Positions 27,410 to 35,893 of a DNA stretch of 62,384 bases are shown in pieces. The DNA is taken from contig CAZHGD010000017.1 of assembly GCA_964531735.1 (NCBI GenBank), forward strand, positions 1 through 62,384. The letters run 5' to 3'. A program made the position numbers and the translations under genes. This DNA is from CAZHGD01 sp964531735 (GTDB lineage Bacteria > Armatimonadota > UBA10988). The notes beneath the pieces were generated by a model. It saw only the letters and a program-made list of their open reading frames with translations, was not told where the DNA came from and did no database searches. Numbering within the stretch: position 1 is the stretch's first letter; each line of letters starts with the position of its first letter.

Positions 27410-27482
27410 CGCGCCTGGCAGGTTTCGAACCTGCGACCGTCGGCTTAGAAGGCCGCTGCTCTATCCACTGAGCTACAGGCGC
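27410..27482 (-). tRNA. tRNA-Arg (anticodon UCU)
   Basis: A 73-base cloverleaf on the minus strand. The acceptor GCGCCTG pairs with CAGGCGC, the D arm is GCTC-GAGC, and the anticodon stem flanks loop CTTCTAA (anticodon TCT, reading AGA/AGG). The T arm GCAGG pairs with CCTGC around TTCGAAA. The discriminator is G and CCA is not encoded. A strong promoter lies just upstream. Confidence 0.97.
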
Positions 27483-27493
27483 AAGACGGCGCG

Positions 27494-27522
27494 ATTCTAC
27501 CGGTGCCCAGCCGCCTCGTCAA
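27494..27522 (-). promoter_or_regulatory. Promoter for tRNA-Arg
   Basis: On the minus strand, TTGACG (27517-27522), 17 bases, TAGAAT (27494-27499). Predicted transcription begins a few bases before the tRNA 5' end at 27482. It is back-to-back with the sugar-operon promoter at 27539. Confidence 0.7.
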
Positions 27523-27538
27523 GGCACGCGAGCTGCGT

Positions 27539-27567
27539 TTGACCCGCGCTAATCGCGCGGTTATACT
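27539..27567 (+). promoter_or_regulatory. Sigma70-type promoter for the PfkB-GHMP-GH127-Gfo/Idh operon
   Basis: TTGACC (27539-27544), 17 bases, TATACT (27562-27567). It lies 23 bases before the ATG at 27590. Its core is nearly the same as the promoter at 44637: both share TTTGACCCGCG and TATACTCCGC at identical spacing. Confidence 0.7.
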
Positions 27568-27589
27568 CCGCCCGCAGCGGAGTGACTGC

Positions 27590-28654
27590 ATGGACCGCTT
27601 CGGAATCGCCACCGCCGGCAACTGGATCGTCGACCGCGTCAAGCTCGTCGATCGCTGGCCGCCGGAAGAGGAACTCGCCCTGATCAGCAGCGAAGAACGC
27701 GGCGGCGGCGGCGGGGCCTACAACTGTATTGCCGACCTGCACAACCTGGGCGCGGGATTCCCGCTCTACGGCATCGGCTGCATCGGCGACGACGGCGACG
27801 GGGCCTGGATCCGCGCCGACTTGCAGCGCCGCGGCGTCGAGCAGCAGTGGATCCAGGAGGTGGCGGCCCCAACCAGCTATACCGACGTGATGTCGGTGCG
27901 CGACACCGGCCGTCGCACCTTCTTCCACTGTGCCGGCGCCGGTGCCCTGTTCGGGCCCGAGCACGTGCCCTACGAGGCGGTACCCGCCCGCCTGCTGCAC
28001 CTGGCCTACCTGCTGCTGCTGCCGCAACTCGACCGCGAGGATCCCGAGTTCGGCTCGGTCGGCGCGCGCGTGCTGTCGCAGCTCCAGCAAGCCGGCATCA
28101 TGACCTGCCTCGACGTGGTCACCGACGACGGCACCCGGGCTCGGCCGGTGGTCGTGCCGGCGCTGCCCTATGTCGACTGCCTGATCTGCAACGAGCTGGA
28201 GGCCGGTGTCATTGCGTCGCAACCGACCCGCATCAAGCGCGTCTCGGCCGGGGCCGATTCGCACCACCCGCAGCCTCAGGTGACCTCGATCCTCAATCCG
28301 GATGGACTCCGCGCGGCGGGCCGCGCACTGCTCGAGATGGGCGTTCGCCAGCAGGTCGTCGTGCATATGCCCGAGGGCGGCTACGTGCTGTGCCGCGACG
28401 GCCAGGAACTGTTCCTGCCCTCGCTGGCCGTGCCCCAGGACTTCATTGCCGGGGCCAACGGGGCCGGCGATGCCTTTGCCGCCGGCGTGCTCTATGGCCT
28501 GCACGAGGGCTGGCCGCCGGAGCGGCTCCTGCGGCTGGCCGTGGCCACCGCGGCCGCCAGCCTGCGGCACCCGACCACCACCGCCGGCGTCGGCACGCTC
28601 GCCGAGACCCTCGGCCTGCTGGACCGGTTCTCGTTCCGCGACGCGGTGATGTGA
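27590..28654 (+). CDS. PfkB-family carbohydrate kinase
   Basis: 354 residues. The ATG at 27590 has GGAG 7 bases upstream and lies after the promoter, which rules out longer frames. The ribokinase fold is visible: a GGGGGAYNCIADLHNLG segment binds the sugar, GCIGDDGDG follows, DVVTDDGT precedes VDCLICNELEAG, and the PfkB signature GANGAGDAFAAG carries the catalytic Asp294 and anion hole. Substrates of the family include ribose, fructose, adenosine and 2-keto-3-deoxygluconate. Here the sugar is unknown, but the next genes encode a second sugar kinase, a glycosidase-like protein and a dehydrogenase, so it belongs to a sugar route. Confidence 0.88.
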   Translation: MDRFGIATAGNWIVDRVKLVDRWPPEEELALISSEERGGGGGAYNCIADLHNLGAGFPLYGIGCIGDDGDGAWIRADLQRRGVEQQWIQEVAAPTSYTDVMSVRDTGRRTFFHCAGAGALFGPEHVPYEAVPARLLHLAYLLLLPQLDREDPEFGSVGARVLSQLQQAGIMTCLDVVTDDGTRARPVVVPALPYVDCLICNELEAGVIASQPTRIKRVSAGADSHHPQPQVTSILNPDGLRAAGRALLEMGVRQQVVVHMPEGGYVLCRDGQELFLPSLAVPQDFIAGANGAGDAFAAGVLYGLHEGWPPERLLRLAVATAAASLRHPTTTAGVGTLAETLGLLDRFSFRDAVM

Positions 28655-28673
28655 GCCAGGAGAACCCGCACCC

Positions 28674-29801
28674 ATGACCATCACGCCCGCCGCACGCTAT
28701 GAGTCGATCTTCCCGCTCTTCCGCACAGAGCCCCAGTTGGCGCCCGGCGAGGTCATCCACGCACGGGCACCGATGCGCTGGATGTGGACCGGCTGGCGAG
28801 ACGTCGCGCGCGGCGGTGGCGGCGACTGCAGCAACGCGGCGGTGACCGCCTCGGCCTTCACCACCTTGCGGCACAGCGCCGACCCGGGGTTGCTGCGCAT
28901 CATCGCCACCGATGTCGGCATCGACCTGCGGCTGCGCCAGGCCGACCTCGCGCGACGGCCCGCGGCGGATGAGCCCCATGCGTTGCTCCGCGCCTTGCTC
29001 TACGCCGCCGGCGCGCCGCTCGGGCTGGAGTTGACCTGCACCACCAAGGGCATCCCGGCCGCCACGGGTCTCGGCACCTCAGCGGCGGTGGCGGTCACCA
29101 TCGTGAGCGTGCTGGCCGAGGCGGCCGGCCGGACGCTGACGCCGGTCGAGATGATCCATGCGGCCCGCCTACCCGAGACCTACCTGCTCGGGTTGAGCTG
29201 CGGCTTCCAGGACCAGGGCGCCGCCGTCAATGGCGGTCTCGGCAACTACCGCACGACGTTTGGTCCAGATGGCGGCGAGGACGTGGAGATCATCGGCTTC
29301 GACGCCGATCCGACGTTCGTGGAGACGCTCGACGCCGGCCTGATCGTGGTGGACTTCGGCCAGCCCCACAGCTCGCATGTGGCCCACATGGGCGTGTTCG
29401 AGCGCCTGGAGTCAGGCCACCCGGATTCGTTGCGGGCCTTCGAGCTCCTCAACGAGGCCGAGACCGCCTACCACCGCGCGCTGGCCGCTGGCGATTTCGC
29501 CGCGTTCGCCGCCGCGCAGAACCTCACCTGGGAGGCGCAAGGCTGGCTCCACCCCGAGATGGTCCTGCCGATCATGCGCGACGTCGTCGATATGAGCCGC
29601 GGGCTCGGCGTTCGCGGCGCCAACGTCAACGGCGCCGGCATGGGCGGCACCGTCTCGCTGTTGGCCGAACCGGACGCGGTCGGCCGGGTGATTCGGGCCG
29701 TGCTCAACATCCAGGGCGTGCGGCTACTGATGTGCGGTATCGAGCGTCGCGGCGTCGAGTGCTGGCGGCGACGCCACGAGACGCGGAGGGACCAGTCATG
29801 A
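28674..29801 (+). CDS. GHMP-family sugar kinase
   Basis: 375 residues, starting 20 bases after the PfkB gene. Motif 1 region RAPMRWMWTGW, the ATP loop PAATGLGTSAAVAV (about residues 125-138) and the C-terminal motif NGAGMGGTVSLLAEPD mark a GHMP kinase. The overall pattern, including LSCGFQDQGAAVNGGLGNYR, is closest to the D-glycero-alpha-D-manno-heptose 7-phosphate kinase and fucokinase-like branch, which phosphorylates sugars or sugar phosphates at C1 or C7. The exact substrate is open. Its stop overlaps the next start (ATGA), so it is coupled to the GH127-like gene. Confidence 0.85.
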   Translation: MTITPAARYESIFPLFRTEPQLAPGEVIHARAPMRWMWTGWRDVARGGGGDCSNAAVTASAFTTLRHSADPGLLRIIATDVGIDLRLRQADLARRPAADEPHALLRALLYAAGAPLGLELTCTTKGIPAATGLGTSAAVAVTIVSVLAEAAGRTLTPVEMIHAARLPETYLLGLSCGFQDQGAAVNGGLGNYRTTFGPDGGEDVEIIGFDADPTFVETLDAGLIVVDFGQPHSSHVAHMGVFERLESGHPDSLRAFELLNEAETAYHRALAAGDFAAFAAAQNLTWEAQGWLHPEMVLPIMRDVVDMSRGLGVRGANVNGAGMGGTVSLLAEPDAVGRVIRAVLNIQGVRLLMCGIERRGVECWRRRHETRRDQS

Positions 29802-31564
29802 CCGATGCGGAGCTATCACGGATCTTCCGCGGTCACCTGACGGAGCTGAGCGAGCAGGCGCCCACCACCGCGCGACCCGACCCGCTCGATGTCGGTGAGA
29901 TGGCGGCCCGGGCGCTGAACTACCTGCGGGGCAACCCCGAGCCGTCCCGCGGCTACGAGTGCAAGTTCTCGCTCGGTCCGCTGGGTATCCCCTGCCACGT
30001 GCCGCTGTCGCCGCCCAACGCTTACGCGTTCGACCCGATCTCGCTGGCCGACACCGACTGTCGGATGAACCTCCAGTACGCCAACATGCGGGCGATGGCC
30101 GGTGAAGCCGAGCCGGACGAGGTCGAGCGTGGCGTGGCCCAACGGATCCTGGGCTACCAGCGCGACGACCACCTCTGCTGGGCCAATCCCGAGGCGTTCA
30201 CCGGCCAACCCACGCCGGGTGAGTGGGCCAGCACCTGGTGCAGCGGCAAGCTCCTGCACTGGCTCTGCGACCGCGTCGAGCGCACCGGCGACGAGGCCGA
30301 ACTGGCGGCCGGACAGGCCATCTTCGAGGCCATTCGGGCGCTGGCCTCGTGGTCCGGCGACCGGGCGTTCTTCCCGCGCGGACCGGCGCCTTGGCGCGAC
30401 GGCGAGTGGTTGAGCGGCGGCTGGGCCGATTCGCACTGCCGCAACTATCCCTCGGTCGTCGAACCGATCGTCCGCTACTGGGAGGTCAGCGGCGACGAGG
30501 CCGCCCTCGACTTCGCCGTAGCGCTCTGTGAAGGCTTCCTCGCCGGCAGCCAGCCGGACATGGGCGACCTGCGCATCGATCCGGAGACCGGCGAGTTCCA
30601 GGGGCATGTTCACCTGCACACGCACGCGCTGTGGGGCCTGGCCCACCTCGGCGCGGCCATCGGCGAGACGCGCTTCCTCGACTACGTGCAGCGCGCCTAC
30701 GACTTCGTCTGGTCGCGCGGGACCGACTACGGCTGGCTGCCGGAGTTCATTCCGCAGGGCGAGTACCGCACCGAGGTCTGCGTAGTCGGCGACATGGCCT
30801 CGCTCGCCGCCTGGCTGGCCAAAGGCGGGCACCCGCACTACTGGGACCACCTCGAGCAATCGGTCCGCAACCTGCTGGCGCGTTCGCAGTTCGCCCTGAC
30901 CGAACCGTTCGTCGCGCTGTTCCGCGAACTGCACCGCGACCGCCCGGAAGCCGAGGTCGCCGCCGCGCTGGCCGAGCTGCGCCGGCTCGAAGGCGGGTTC
31001 GTGGCTCAGGCCACGTTCGACGACTGGGTCAGCTACCCCGACACGCTCGGACAGGCCGGCCTCAACACCAACGGCATCCACATGATGGGCTGCTGCCCGC
31101 CGGAGGGCATGAGGGCGCTCTACGAAGCCTGGAGCGGCACGGTGCAACTCCGGCCCGACGGCGTGTTCGTGAACCTGGGCTTCCACCGCGACCACCACGC
31201 GGCCACCGTGAAGGCGCTGCGGCCCGCCGACGGCGGCTATGAGGTCACCGCCAAGCATGGCGGACGCTACCACCTGCGCCCGCCGGCGTGGGCGCCGCGA
31301 GCCCGTTCGGTGGTGCTGCGCAACGGGCGCGAGGCGCGCGCCGGCTGGGGCGGGCCGGGCGCGCGCTACCTGGTGGTCGACCGCGTCCGGTCGGGCGAGG
31401 TGCTCAGCCTGCGGTGGCCCGTGCCCCACTTCACGCAGGAGCATCCGGCGACCAGCGTGCCCGGACGCGACCAGACCGTGACGGTCCGCTGGGTCGGCAA
31501 CCAGGTGGTCGGCGTCGAGCCAGCCGGCCGGTTCCTGCCCATGTTCGGTGACCCGGGAGCGTAG
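29798..31564 (+). CDS. GH127-like (DUF1680) six-hairpin glycosidase
   Basis: 588 residues. The start at 29798 has GGAGG 8 bases upstream and overlaps the GHMP stop. It looks like a helical (alpha/alpha)6 barrel followed by beta domains. It keeps the pattern of the GH127 beta-L-arabinofuranosidase active site: Glu326-x-Cys328 in TEVCVVGD and the Cys432-Cys433 pair in MMGCCPPEGMRALYEAW, matching the zinc ligands and nucleophile Cys of that family. VFVNLGFHRD follows, as in family members. There is no signal peptide, so it would act in the cytoplasm on an imported oligosaccharide. Overall similarity is distant and the substrate may not be arabinose. Confidence 0.72.
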   Translation: MTDAELSRIFRGHLTELSEQAPTTARPDPLDVGEMAARALNYLRGNPEPSRGYECKFSLGPLGIPCHVPLSPPNAYAFDPISLADTDCRMNLQYANMRAMAGEAEPDEVERGVAQRILGYQRDDHLCWANPEAFTGQPTPGEWASTWCSGKLLHWLCDRVERTGDEAELAAGQAIFEAIRALASWSGDRAFFPRGPAPWRDGEWLSGGWADSHCRNYPSVVEPIVRYWEVSGDEAALDFAVALCEGFLAGSQPDMGDLRIDPETGEFQGHVHLHTHALWGLAHLGAAIGETRFLDYVQRAYDFVWSRGTDYGWLPEFIPQGEYRTEVCVVGDMASLAAWLAKGGHPHYWDHLEQSVRNLLARSQFALTEPFVALFRELHRDRPEAEVAAALAELRRLEGGFVAQATFDDWVSYPDTLGQAGLNTNGIHMMGCCPPEGMRALYEAWSGTVQLRPDGVFVNLGFHRDHHAATVKALRPADGGYEVTAKHGGRYHLRPPAWAPRARSVVLRNGREARAGWGGPGARYLVVDRVRSGEVLSLRWPVPHFTQEHPATSVPGRDQTVTVRWVGNQVVGVEPAGRFLPMFGDPGA

Positions 31565-31566
31565 CC

Positions 31567-32541
31567 ATGGCCGAGACGCCAACGTTGCGGGTAGCCGTCG
31601 TGGGCGCCGGCGCCATGGCCAACCGCGTCCATTACCCGTCGCTGGCCTCGTTCGATGACGTGCAGATCGCCGCCATCGCGGAGCTTGACGACGCCCGCCT
31701 GCAGCAGACCGCCGATCGCTACCAGGTGCCCGGCCGCTACCACGACTACCGCCAGATGGTCGCCGAGGTGGCGCCTGACGCCGTGTACGTCATCGGCCAG
31801 CCGCACCTCATGTACGACATCTGGACCTGGTGCCTCAGCCAGGGCCTGAACCTGTACATCGAGAAGCCACCCGGCATCACGCTGCACCAGACGCGGTCGC
31901 TGGCCCACCTGGCCGAGCAGCACGGCTGCATCACGCAGGTCAGCTTCCAGCGGCGCTGCTGCCCGCTGGCGGTGAAGCTCTACGACGCCTGCCGCCAGCG
32001 CGGGCCCATCACGCACGCCCTGTGCCGGTTCTACAAGTGCGACCCGAGCCCGATGACCGGCGCGCGAGACCACATGATGGACGACGGCGTCCATGCCATC
32101 GACACGCTCCGCTGGCTGTGCGGCGGCGAGGTCGTGGCGGTCGACAGCGTCTGCCGCCGCGTGGGCACACCCGACGTGAACTTCATCCAGGCGACACTGC
32201 ACTTCGACAACGGCGCGGTTGGCGTGCTGCTCAACAGTTGGACCAGCGGCCGGCGGATCTTCACCGTGGAGATGCACGCGCCCGGCATCTGCGCCGAGGC
32301 CGACCTGGAAGCCGCAGGCCGCCTGTTCGCCGACGGCGACGTGGTCGGCGAGTGCTTCCACACCCACGAGGTGTCGGGCAGCGACGAGTTCTACATCCAC
32401 GGCGGGTTCCAGGCGAAGCACCGCGAGTTCATCGACGCCGTGCGCACCCGGACCCAGCCGTCGACGCCGTTGTCGGACGCGCTGAAGACGATGACCGTCG
32501 CCGAGACCATCCTGGCGCAGGCGCTGCTCGGCGGCCGGTGA
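31567..32541 (+). CDS. Gfo/Idh/MocA-family oxidoreductase
   Basis: 324 residues, beginning 3 bases after the previous stop. The N-terminal Rossmann domain starts LRVAVVGAGAMANRVHYPSL, and YIEKPPGITL carries the family EKP motif whose Lys contacts cofactor and substrate. The C-terminal domain contains ARDHMMDDGVHAIDTLRWL, with the Asp and His expected for catalysis. These enzymes oxidise or reduce sugar hydroxyls with NAD(P). As the last gene of a four-gene operon with two kinases and a GH127-like protein, it probably acts on the released or phosphorylated sugar. Confidence 0.9.
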   Translation: MAETPTLRVAVVGAGAMANRVHYPSLASFDDVQIAAIAELDDARLQQTADRYQVPGRYHDYRQMVAEVAPDAVYVIGQPHLMYDIWTWCLSQGLNLYIEKPPGITLHQTRSLAHLAEQHGCITQVSFQRRCCPLAVKLYDACRQRGPITHALCRFYKCDPSPMTGARDHMMDDGVHAIDTLRWLCGGEVVAVDSVCRRVGTPDVNFIQATLHFDNGAVGVLLNSWTSGRRIFTVEMHAPGICAEADLEAAGRLFADGDVVGECFHTHEVSGSDEFYIHGGFQAKHREFIDAVRTRTQPSTPLSDALKTMTVAETILAQALLGGR

Positions 32542-32674
32542 TGCGCACCCAGCCTGCGGGCGATAGCCCAAATTGGCCCTTTTCCCCGCAGCGCGTGCAG
32601 GCGGCCGAGGAACATGGTAAGAGTCCGCAGAGAAGTTGACTTGGACCTTCGAAAGGGTTGAGGCGGAGACGAGC

Positions 32675-32878
32675 ATGTCCACCATCAACAGCGACGTGAG
32701 AGCGCTACCACAACGCCAGTTGGACGGCGTGTCGGTGACCCGCGCGCTGACCGAGGAGGCGTCCCAAATGGCGACCGAACTGGCTGTCCGTACCGCCAAG
32801 TTCGGTGCCGAGATGTCGGCCCAAGGGAAAGACCCGGAACAGATCCCTGCGGTGTCGCACCTGGACACCTTCGCCTGA
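32675..32878 (+). CDS. Small protein of unknown function (67 residues)
   Basis: The ATG at 32675 has GGAG 7 bases upstream, the best support that it is translated. The protein has a short polar N-terminus, a central amphipathic helix (SVTRALTEEASQMATELAVR) and a C-terminal end PAVSHLDTFA. It has no Cys, no signal peptide and no membrane segment. I do not recognise a family. It stands alone between the sugar operon and the diheme gene, with 133 bases upstream and 201 downstream. A role as regulator, adaptor or modified peptide cannot be distinguished from sequence. Confidence 0.5.
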   Translation: MSTINSDVRALPQRQLDGVSVTRALTEEASQMATELAVRTAKFGAEMSAQGKDPEQIPAVSHLDTFA

Positions 32879-33079
32879 CGCTCGTTGGCTCTGCCCTTCG
32901 GCAACCCGGTCGGTGGTCTCCTTCCCCCCCCCACCCCGCCACCGACCACCGCCCGGGTTGCCAGCCCACTCTCTCGGTCACCTCGCCCGCGCAGGAATCG
33001 CCGCTCCATTCGCCAAGACCCATCCGGCCGTCCGAGCGGGTGGCCCGTCCGTCCAACCCGCCTGGCACGAGGTGCCGCC

Positions 33080-35878
33080 ATGGATCGTCTCAGCCCGCGC
33101 TGCCGCGTCGCCGTCGTGCTCGCTCTCGCGGTTACCACCGCCGCCGCGGCCGAGACCGCGCCGCTGCCGGACCGGCCCAATGCCGTCACCTTCGCGGCCC
33201 AGCCGGCTCGCTTCGTGCGCCTGGTCATCGGCGACACCAGTGGCGGCCAGGCCTGCCTTGACGAGCTCGAGGTCTATGGGCCGGACGCCACCCGCAATCT
33301 GGCCCTGGCCCGCGATGGAGCCAAGGCGAGCGCGTCGTCCGCGCTGGCCGGCTACGCCATCCACCAGATTGCGCACCTGAACGATGGCCTGTACGGCAAC
33401 AGCCACAGTTGGATCGCCGCGGGCGAAGGCGAGGAATGGGCGCAGATCGAGCTGCCGGCCGTGGCCCCCGTCAGCAAGCTCGTCTTCTCGCGCGATCGCG
33501 AGGGCAAGTACCGCGACCGCACACCGCTGACCTATGAGGTCCGACTGTCCGTCGATGGGCAGACCTGGACCACGGTGGCCCGCCACGGCCTGCTGGCGGC
33601 GCTACCGAACCCGCTCACCTGGCCGGCGCTGGAGCGCTACGCGTTCGCCTGCGAACGCTCGACCTGGCAGCGACTGAGCGCCGATGACCACCTCTCGCCG
33701 CTCAAGGTCGACCGTCCGGCGCTGCCCGACGGGCCGCCCTATTGGTCCCGCATCGCGCGGCTGACGCCGTTCGAGCGCGTCGCCACGCAGATGGCCGAGC
33801 TGGCCGAGCGGTTGGCGGCCAAGGGCGTCGACGTCAGCGCCGAACGCGCCGAATTGGCCCAGTTGCGGCAGCGGCAAGCCGCCGAAGACACCGACGAGGT
33901 GTACTTCGCCGTGCGCCTGGCCAAACGCCGCCTGATGTTCCGCGACCCGGACCTGGCCGCCCTCGACCGCATCCTGTTCGTCAAGCGGCACCCCTACCTG
34001 TCCTCGCACAACTACAGCGATGTGCTCGACTCGCAGTTCCGTCCGGGCGGCGGCCTGTGCGTGTTGAACCTGCCCCGCGTCGGCGATCGGCTGGTGCCCG
34101 AACAGGGCCAGGTGACCACGCTGTTCGATGCCTCCGCGGGCATCGCGCGCGACCCGGCGGTCGACTTCGACGGCCGGCGCCTGTACTTCGCCTACCGCCC
34201 CCAGGCCGGCGCCGAGGGCCAGCGCGCCTACTGGCACCTGATGGCCATCGGGGCCGACGGCAGCGGTCTGCGCAAGCTGACCAGCGGGCCGTTCCACGAC
34301 TACTACCCCTGCCCGCTGCCCGACGGCGGGCTGGCCTTCATCTCCACGCGCTGCCGGGCGCGCTTCCTGTGCTGGCGTCCGCAGACCTTCGTGCTGTTCC
34401 GCATGGGCGCCGACGGCGAGGACCTGCACCCGCTGAGCTATGCCAACCTCAGTGAGTGGTCACCGGCGGTCATGCGCGACGGCCGCATCATGTGGACGCG
34501 CTCGGAGTACCTCGACAAGGGCGCCGACTTCGGCCATACGCTCTGGGCCGTGCGGCCCGACGGCACGCACCCGCAGCTCGTGTTCGGCAACAACACGCCG
34601 AACTGCTACCTGAACGGCCGCGAGGTGCCCGGCACCCGCGAGATCCTCTGCACGCTCATGTCGCACGGCGGCGACCACAACGGCCCGCTGGGCCTGGTCG
34701 ACACCGCGCGCGAGCCCTTCGACTCGTCCGCGGTCACCAACCTCACGCCCGACGTCCGGCCGCACTACAACATGAGCTGGCCGCGCCGCGAGTGCTTCCG
34801 CGACCCGACGCCGCTGACCCGTGACTACTTCCTGGCCAGCCACGCACCGGCCGACCGGTTCGGGCTCTACCTGATCGACCGCTGGGGCAACCGTGAACTG
34901 CTCTACCTGGACCCGGCCATCGGCAGCATGTCGCCGGTGCCGCTCCGGGCCCAGCCGCGCCCGCCGGCGCTGGAGAAGCCGGAGGTCACCGCCGACACGC
35001 CCGACAGCGGCGTGCTCACCGTGATCGACATCTACCAGGGGCTGGAGCCGGGCATCGCGCGCGGCCGCGTGAAGTACCTGCGCGTCTGCCAGGAGGTCCG
35101 TTCCGACTTGGCCAAGCTGCCCAACGGCGAGTACGCGCAGGACACCGGCCCGGCGTTCGAGGATCACTACGCCACACCGGTTCACAAGGTGCGCGGGCCG
35201 TTCGGCTGGCCGTCATACGTGGCCAAGGCCTCGCTGGGCATCGTGCCGGTCGCGGCCGACGGCTCGGTCAGCTTCAAGGCGCCGGCCGGTAAGGTGCTCT
35301 ACTTCGAGGCGCTGGACGCCGACTTCAACGAGCTGCAACGCATGAGGAGCGTGGTGCAGTTGCAGCCCGGCGAGCGCCGGAGCTGCGTCGGCTGCCACGA
35401 GCCGCGGCTGCAGGCGCCACCGGTGCGCCGCACCATCGCCGCGCGCCAGCCGGCCAAGACGCTCACGCCGCCACCGTGGGGCGCGGTTCCGTTCGCCTAC
35501 GAGCAGGTCGTGCAACCGGTGCTGGACGCTCAATGCGTCCGCTGCCACGGCGCCGGCGACACGCGCGGCATCAACCTGTCCGGCACGCTCGACGGCGACC
35601 GCGTTCCGGCGTCCTACCGCACGCTGGTCTCCGGCGGCTGGGTCCACTACTTCGATATGACCTACGGCCTGCGACACAGCAAGGCCGCGCCGCTGTCGTT
35701 CGGCGTCGTGCGCAGCAAGCTCTGGCCGCTGCTGGACGCTGGTCACCACGGCGTGAAGCTGACCCGCGACCAGACGCACGCGGTGAAGTGCTGGGTGGAC
35801 CTGAACTGCCCGCTGTGGCCGGACTACAGGGAACGGCTGACCCGCCCGGCCAAAGCCGCGGTGGCTGCGGCGCCATAG
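33080..35878 (+). CDS. Secreted diheme HZS-alpha-like protein with N-terminal discoidin-like domain
   Basis: 932 residues. The ATG at 33080 follows AGGTG and opens a signal peptide (VAVVLALAVTTAAAAETAP). Residues about 35-200 resemble an F5/8 type C (discoidin) domain. A beta-propeller-like region follows, with TolB-like blades (ARDPAVDFDGRRLYFAYRP; SGLRKLTSGPFHDYYPCPLP). It matches the middle domain family named after the hydrazine synthase alpha subunit. Two c-type heme sites lie near the C-terminus: CVGCH at 769-773 and CVRCH at 819-823. It should be exported and carry two covalent hemes. This family is common outside anammox bacteria and is not evidence for hydrazine synthesis. The electron partner is unknown. 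Confidence 0.8.
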   Translation: MDRLSPRCRVAVVLALAVTTAAAAETAPLPDRPNAVTFAAQPARFVRLVIGDTSGGQACLDELEVYGPDATRNLALARDGAKASASSALAGYAIHQIAHLNDGLYGNSHSWIAAGEGEEWAQIELPAVAPVSKLVFSRDREGKYRDRTPLTYEVRLSVDGQTWTTVARHGLLAALPNPLTWPALERYAFACERSTWQRLSADDHLSPLKVDRPALPDGPPYWSRIARLTPFERVATQMAELAERLAAKGVDVSAERAELAQLRQRQAAEDTDEVYFAVRLAKRRLMFRDPDLAALDRILFVKRHPYLSSHNYSDVLDSQFRPGGGLCVLNLPRVGDRLVPEQGQVTTLFDASAGIARDPAVDFDGRRLYFAYRPQAGAEGQRAYWHLMAIGADGSGLRKLTSGPFHDYYPCPLPDGGLAFISTRCRARFLCWRPQTFVLFRMGADGEDLHPLSYANLSEWSPAVMRDGRIMWTRSEYLDKGADFGHTLWAVRPDGTHPQLVFGNNTPNCYLNGREVPGTREILCTLMSHGGDHNGPLGLVDTAREPFDSSAVTNLTPDVRPHYNMSWPRRECFRDPTPLTRDYFLASHAPADRFGLYLIDRWGNRELLYLDPAIGSMSPVPLRAQPRPPALEKPEVTADTPDSGVLTVIDIYQGLEPGIARGRVKYLRVCQEVRSDLAKLPNGEYAQDTGPAFEDHYATPVHKVRGPFGWPSYVAKASLGIVPVAADGSVSFKAPAGKVLYFEALDADFNELQRMRSVVQLQPGERRSCVGCHEPRLQAPPVRRTIAARQPAKTLTPPPWGAVPFAYEQVVQPVLDAQCVRCHGAGDTRGINLSGTLDGDRVPASYRTLVSGGWVHYFDMTYGLRHSKAAPLSFGVVRSKLWPLLDAGHHGVKLTRDQTHAVKCWVDLNCPLWPDYRERLTRPAKAAVAAAP

Positions 35879-35893
35879 GCGCCCTAGCCCGGC

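Noticed and set aside
24281..27482. tRNA-associated integrated element
   Set aside because: No integrase, att-like direct repeat or foreign genes are found between or beside the two tRNAs.
32542..33079. Riboswitch or other structured RNA in the gaps around the 67-residue gene
   Set aside because: No recognisable conserved riboswitch core; a run of nine C at 32924-32932 is the only odd feature.
33080..35878. Anammox hydrazine synthase
   Set aside because: Only an alpha-like domain is present, with no beta/gamma subunits, and this family is widely distributed outside anammox bacteria.
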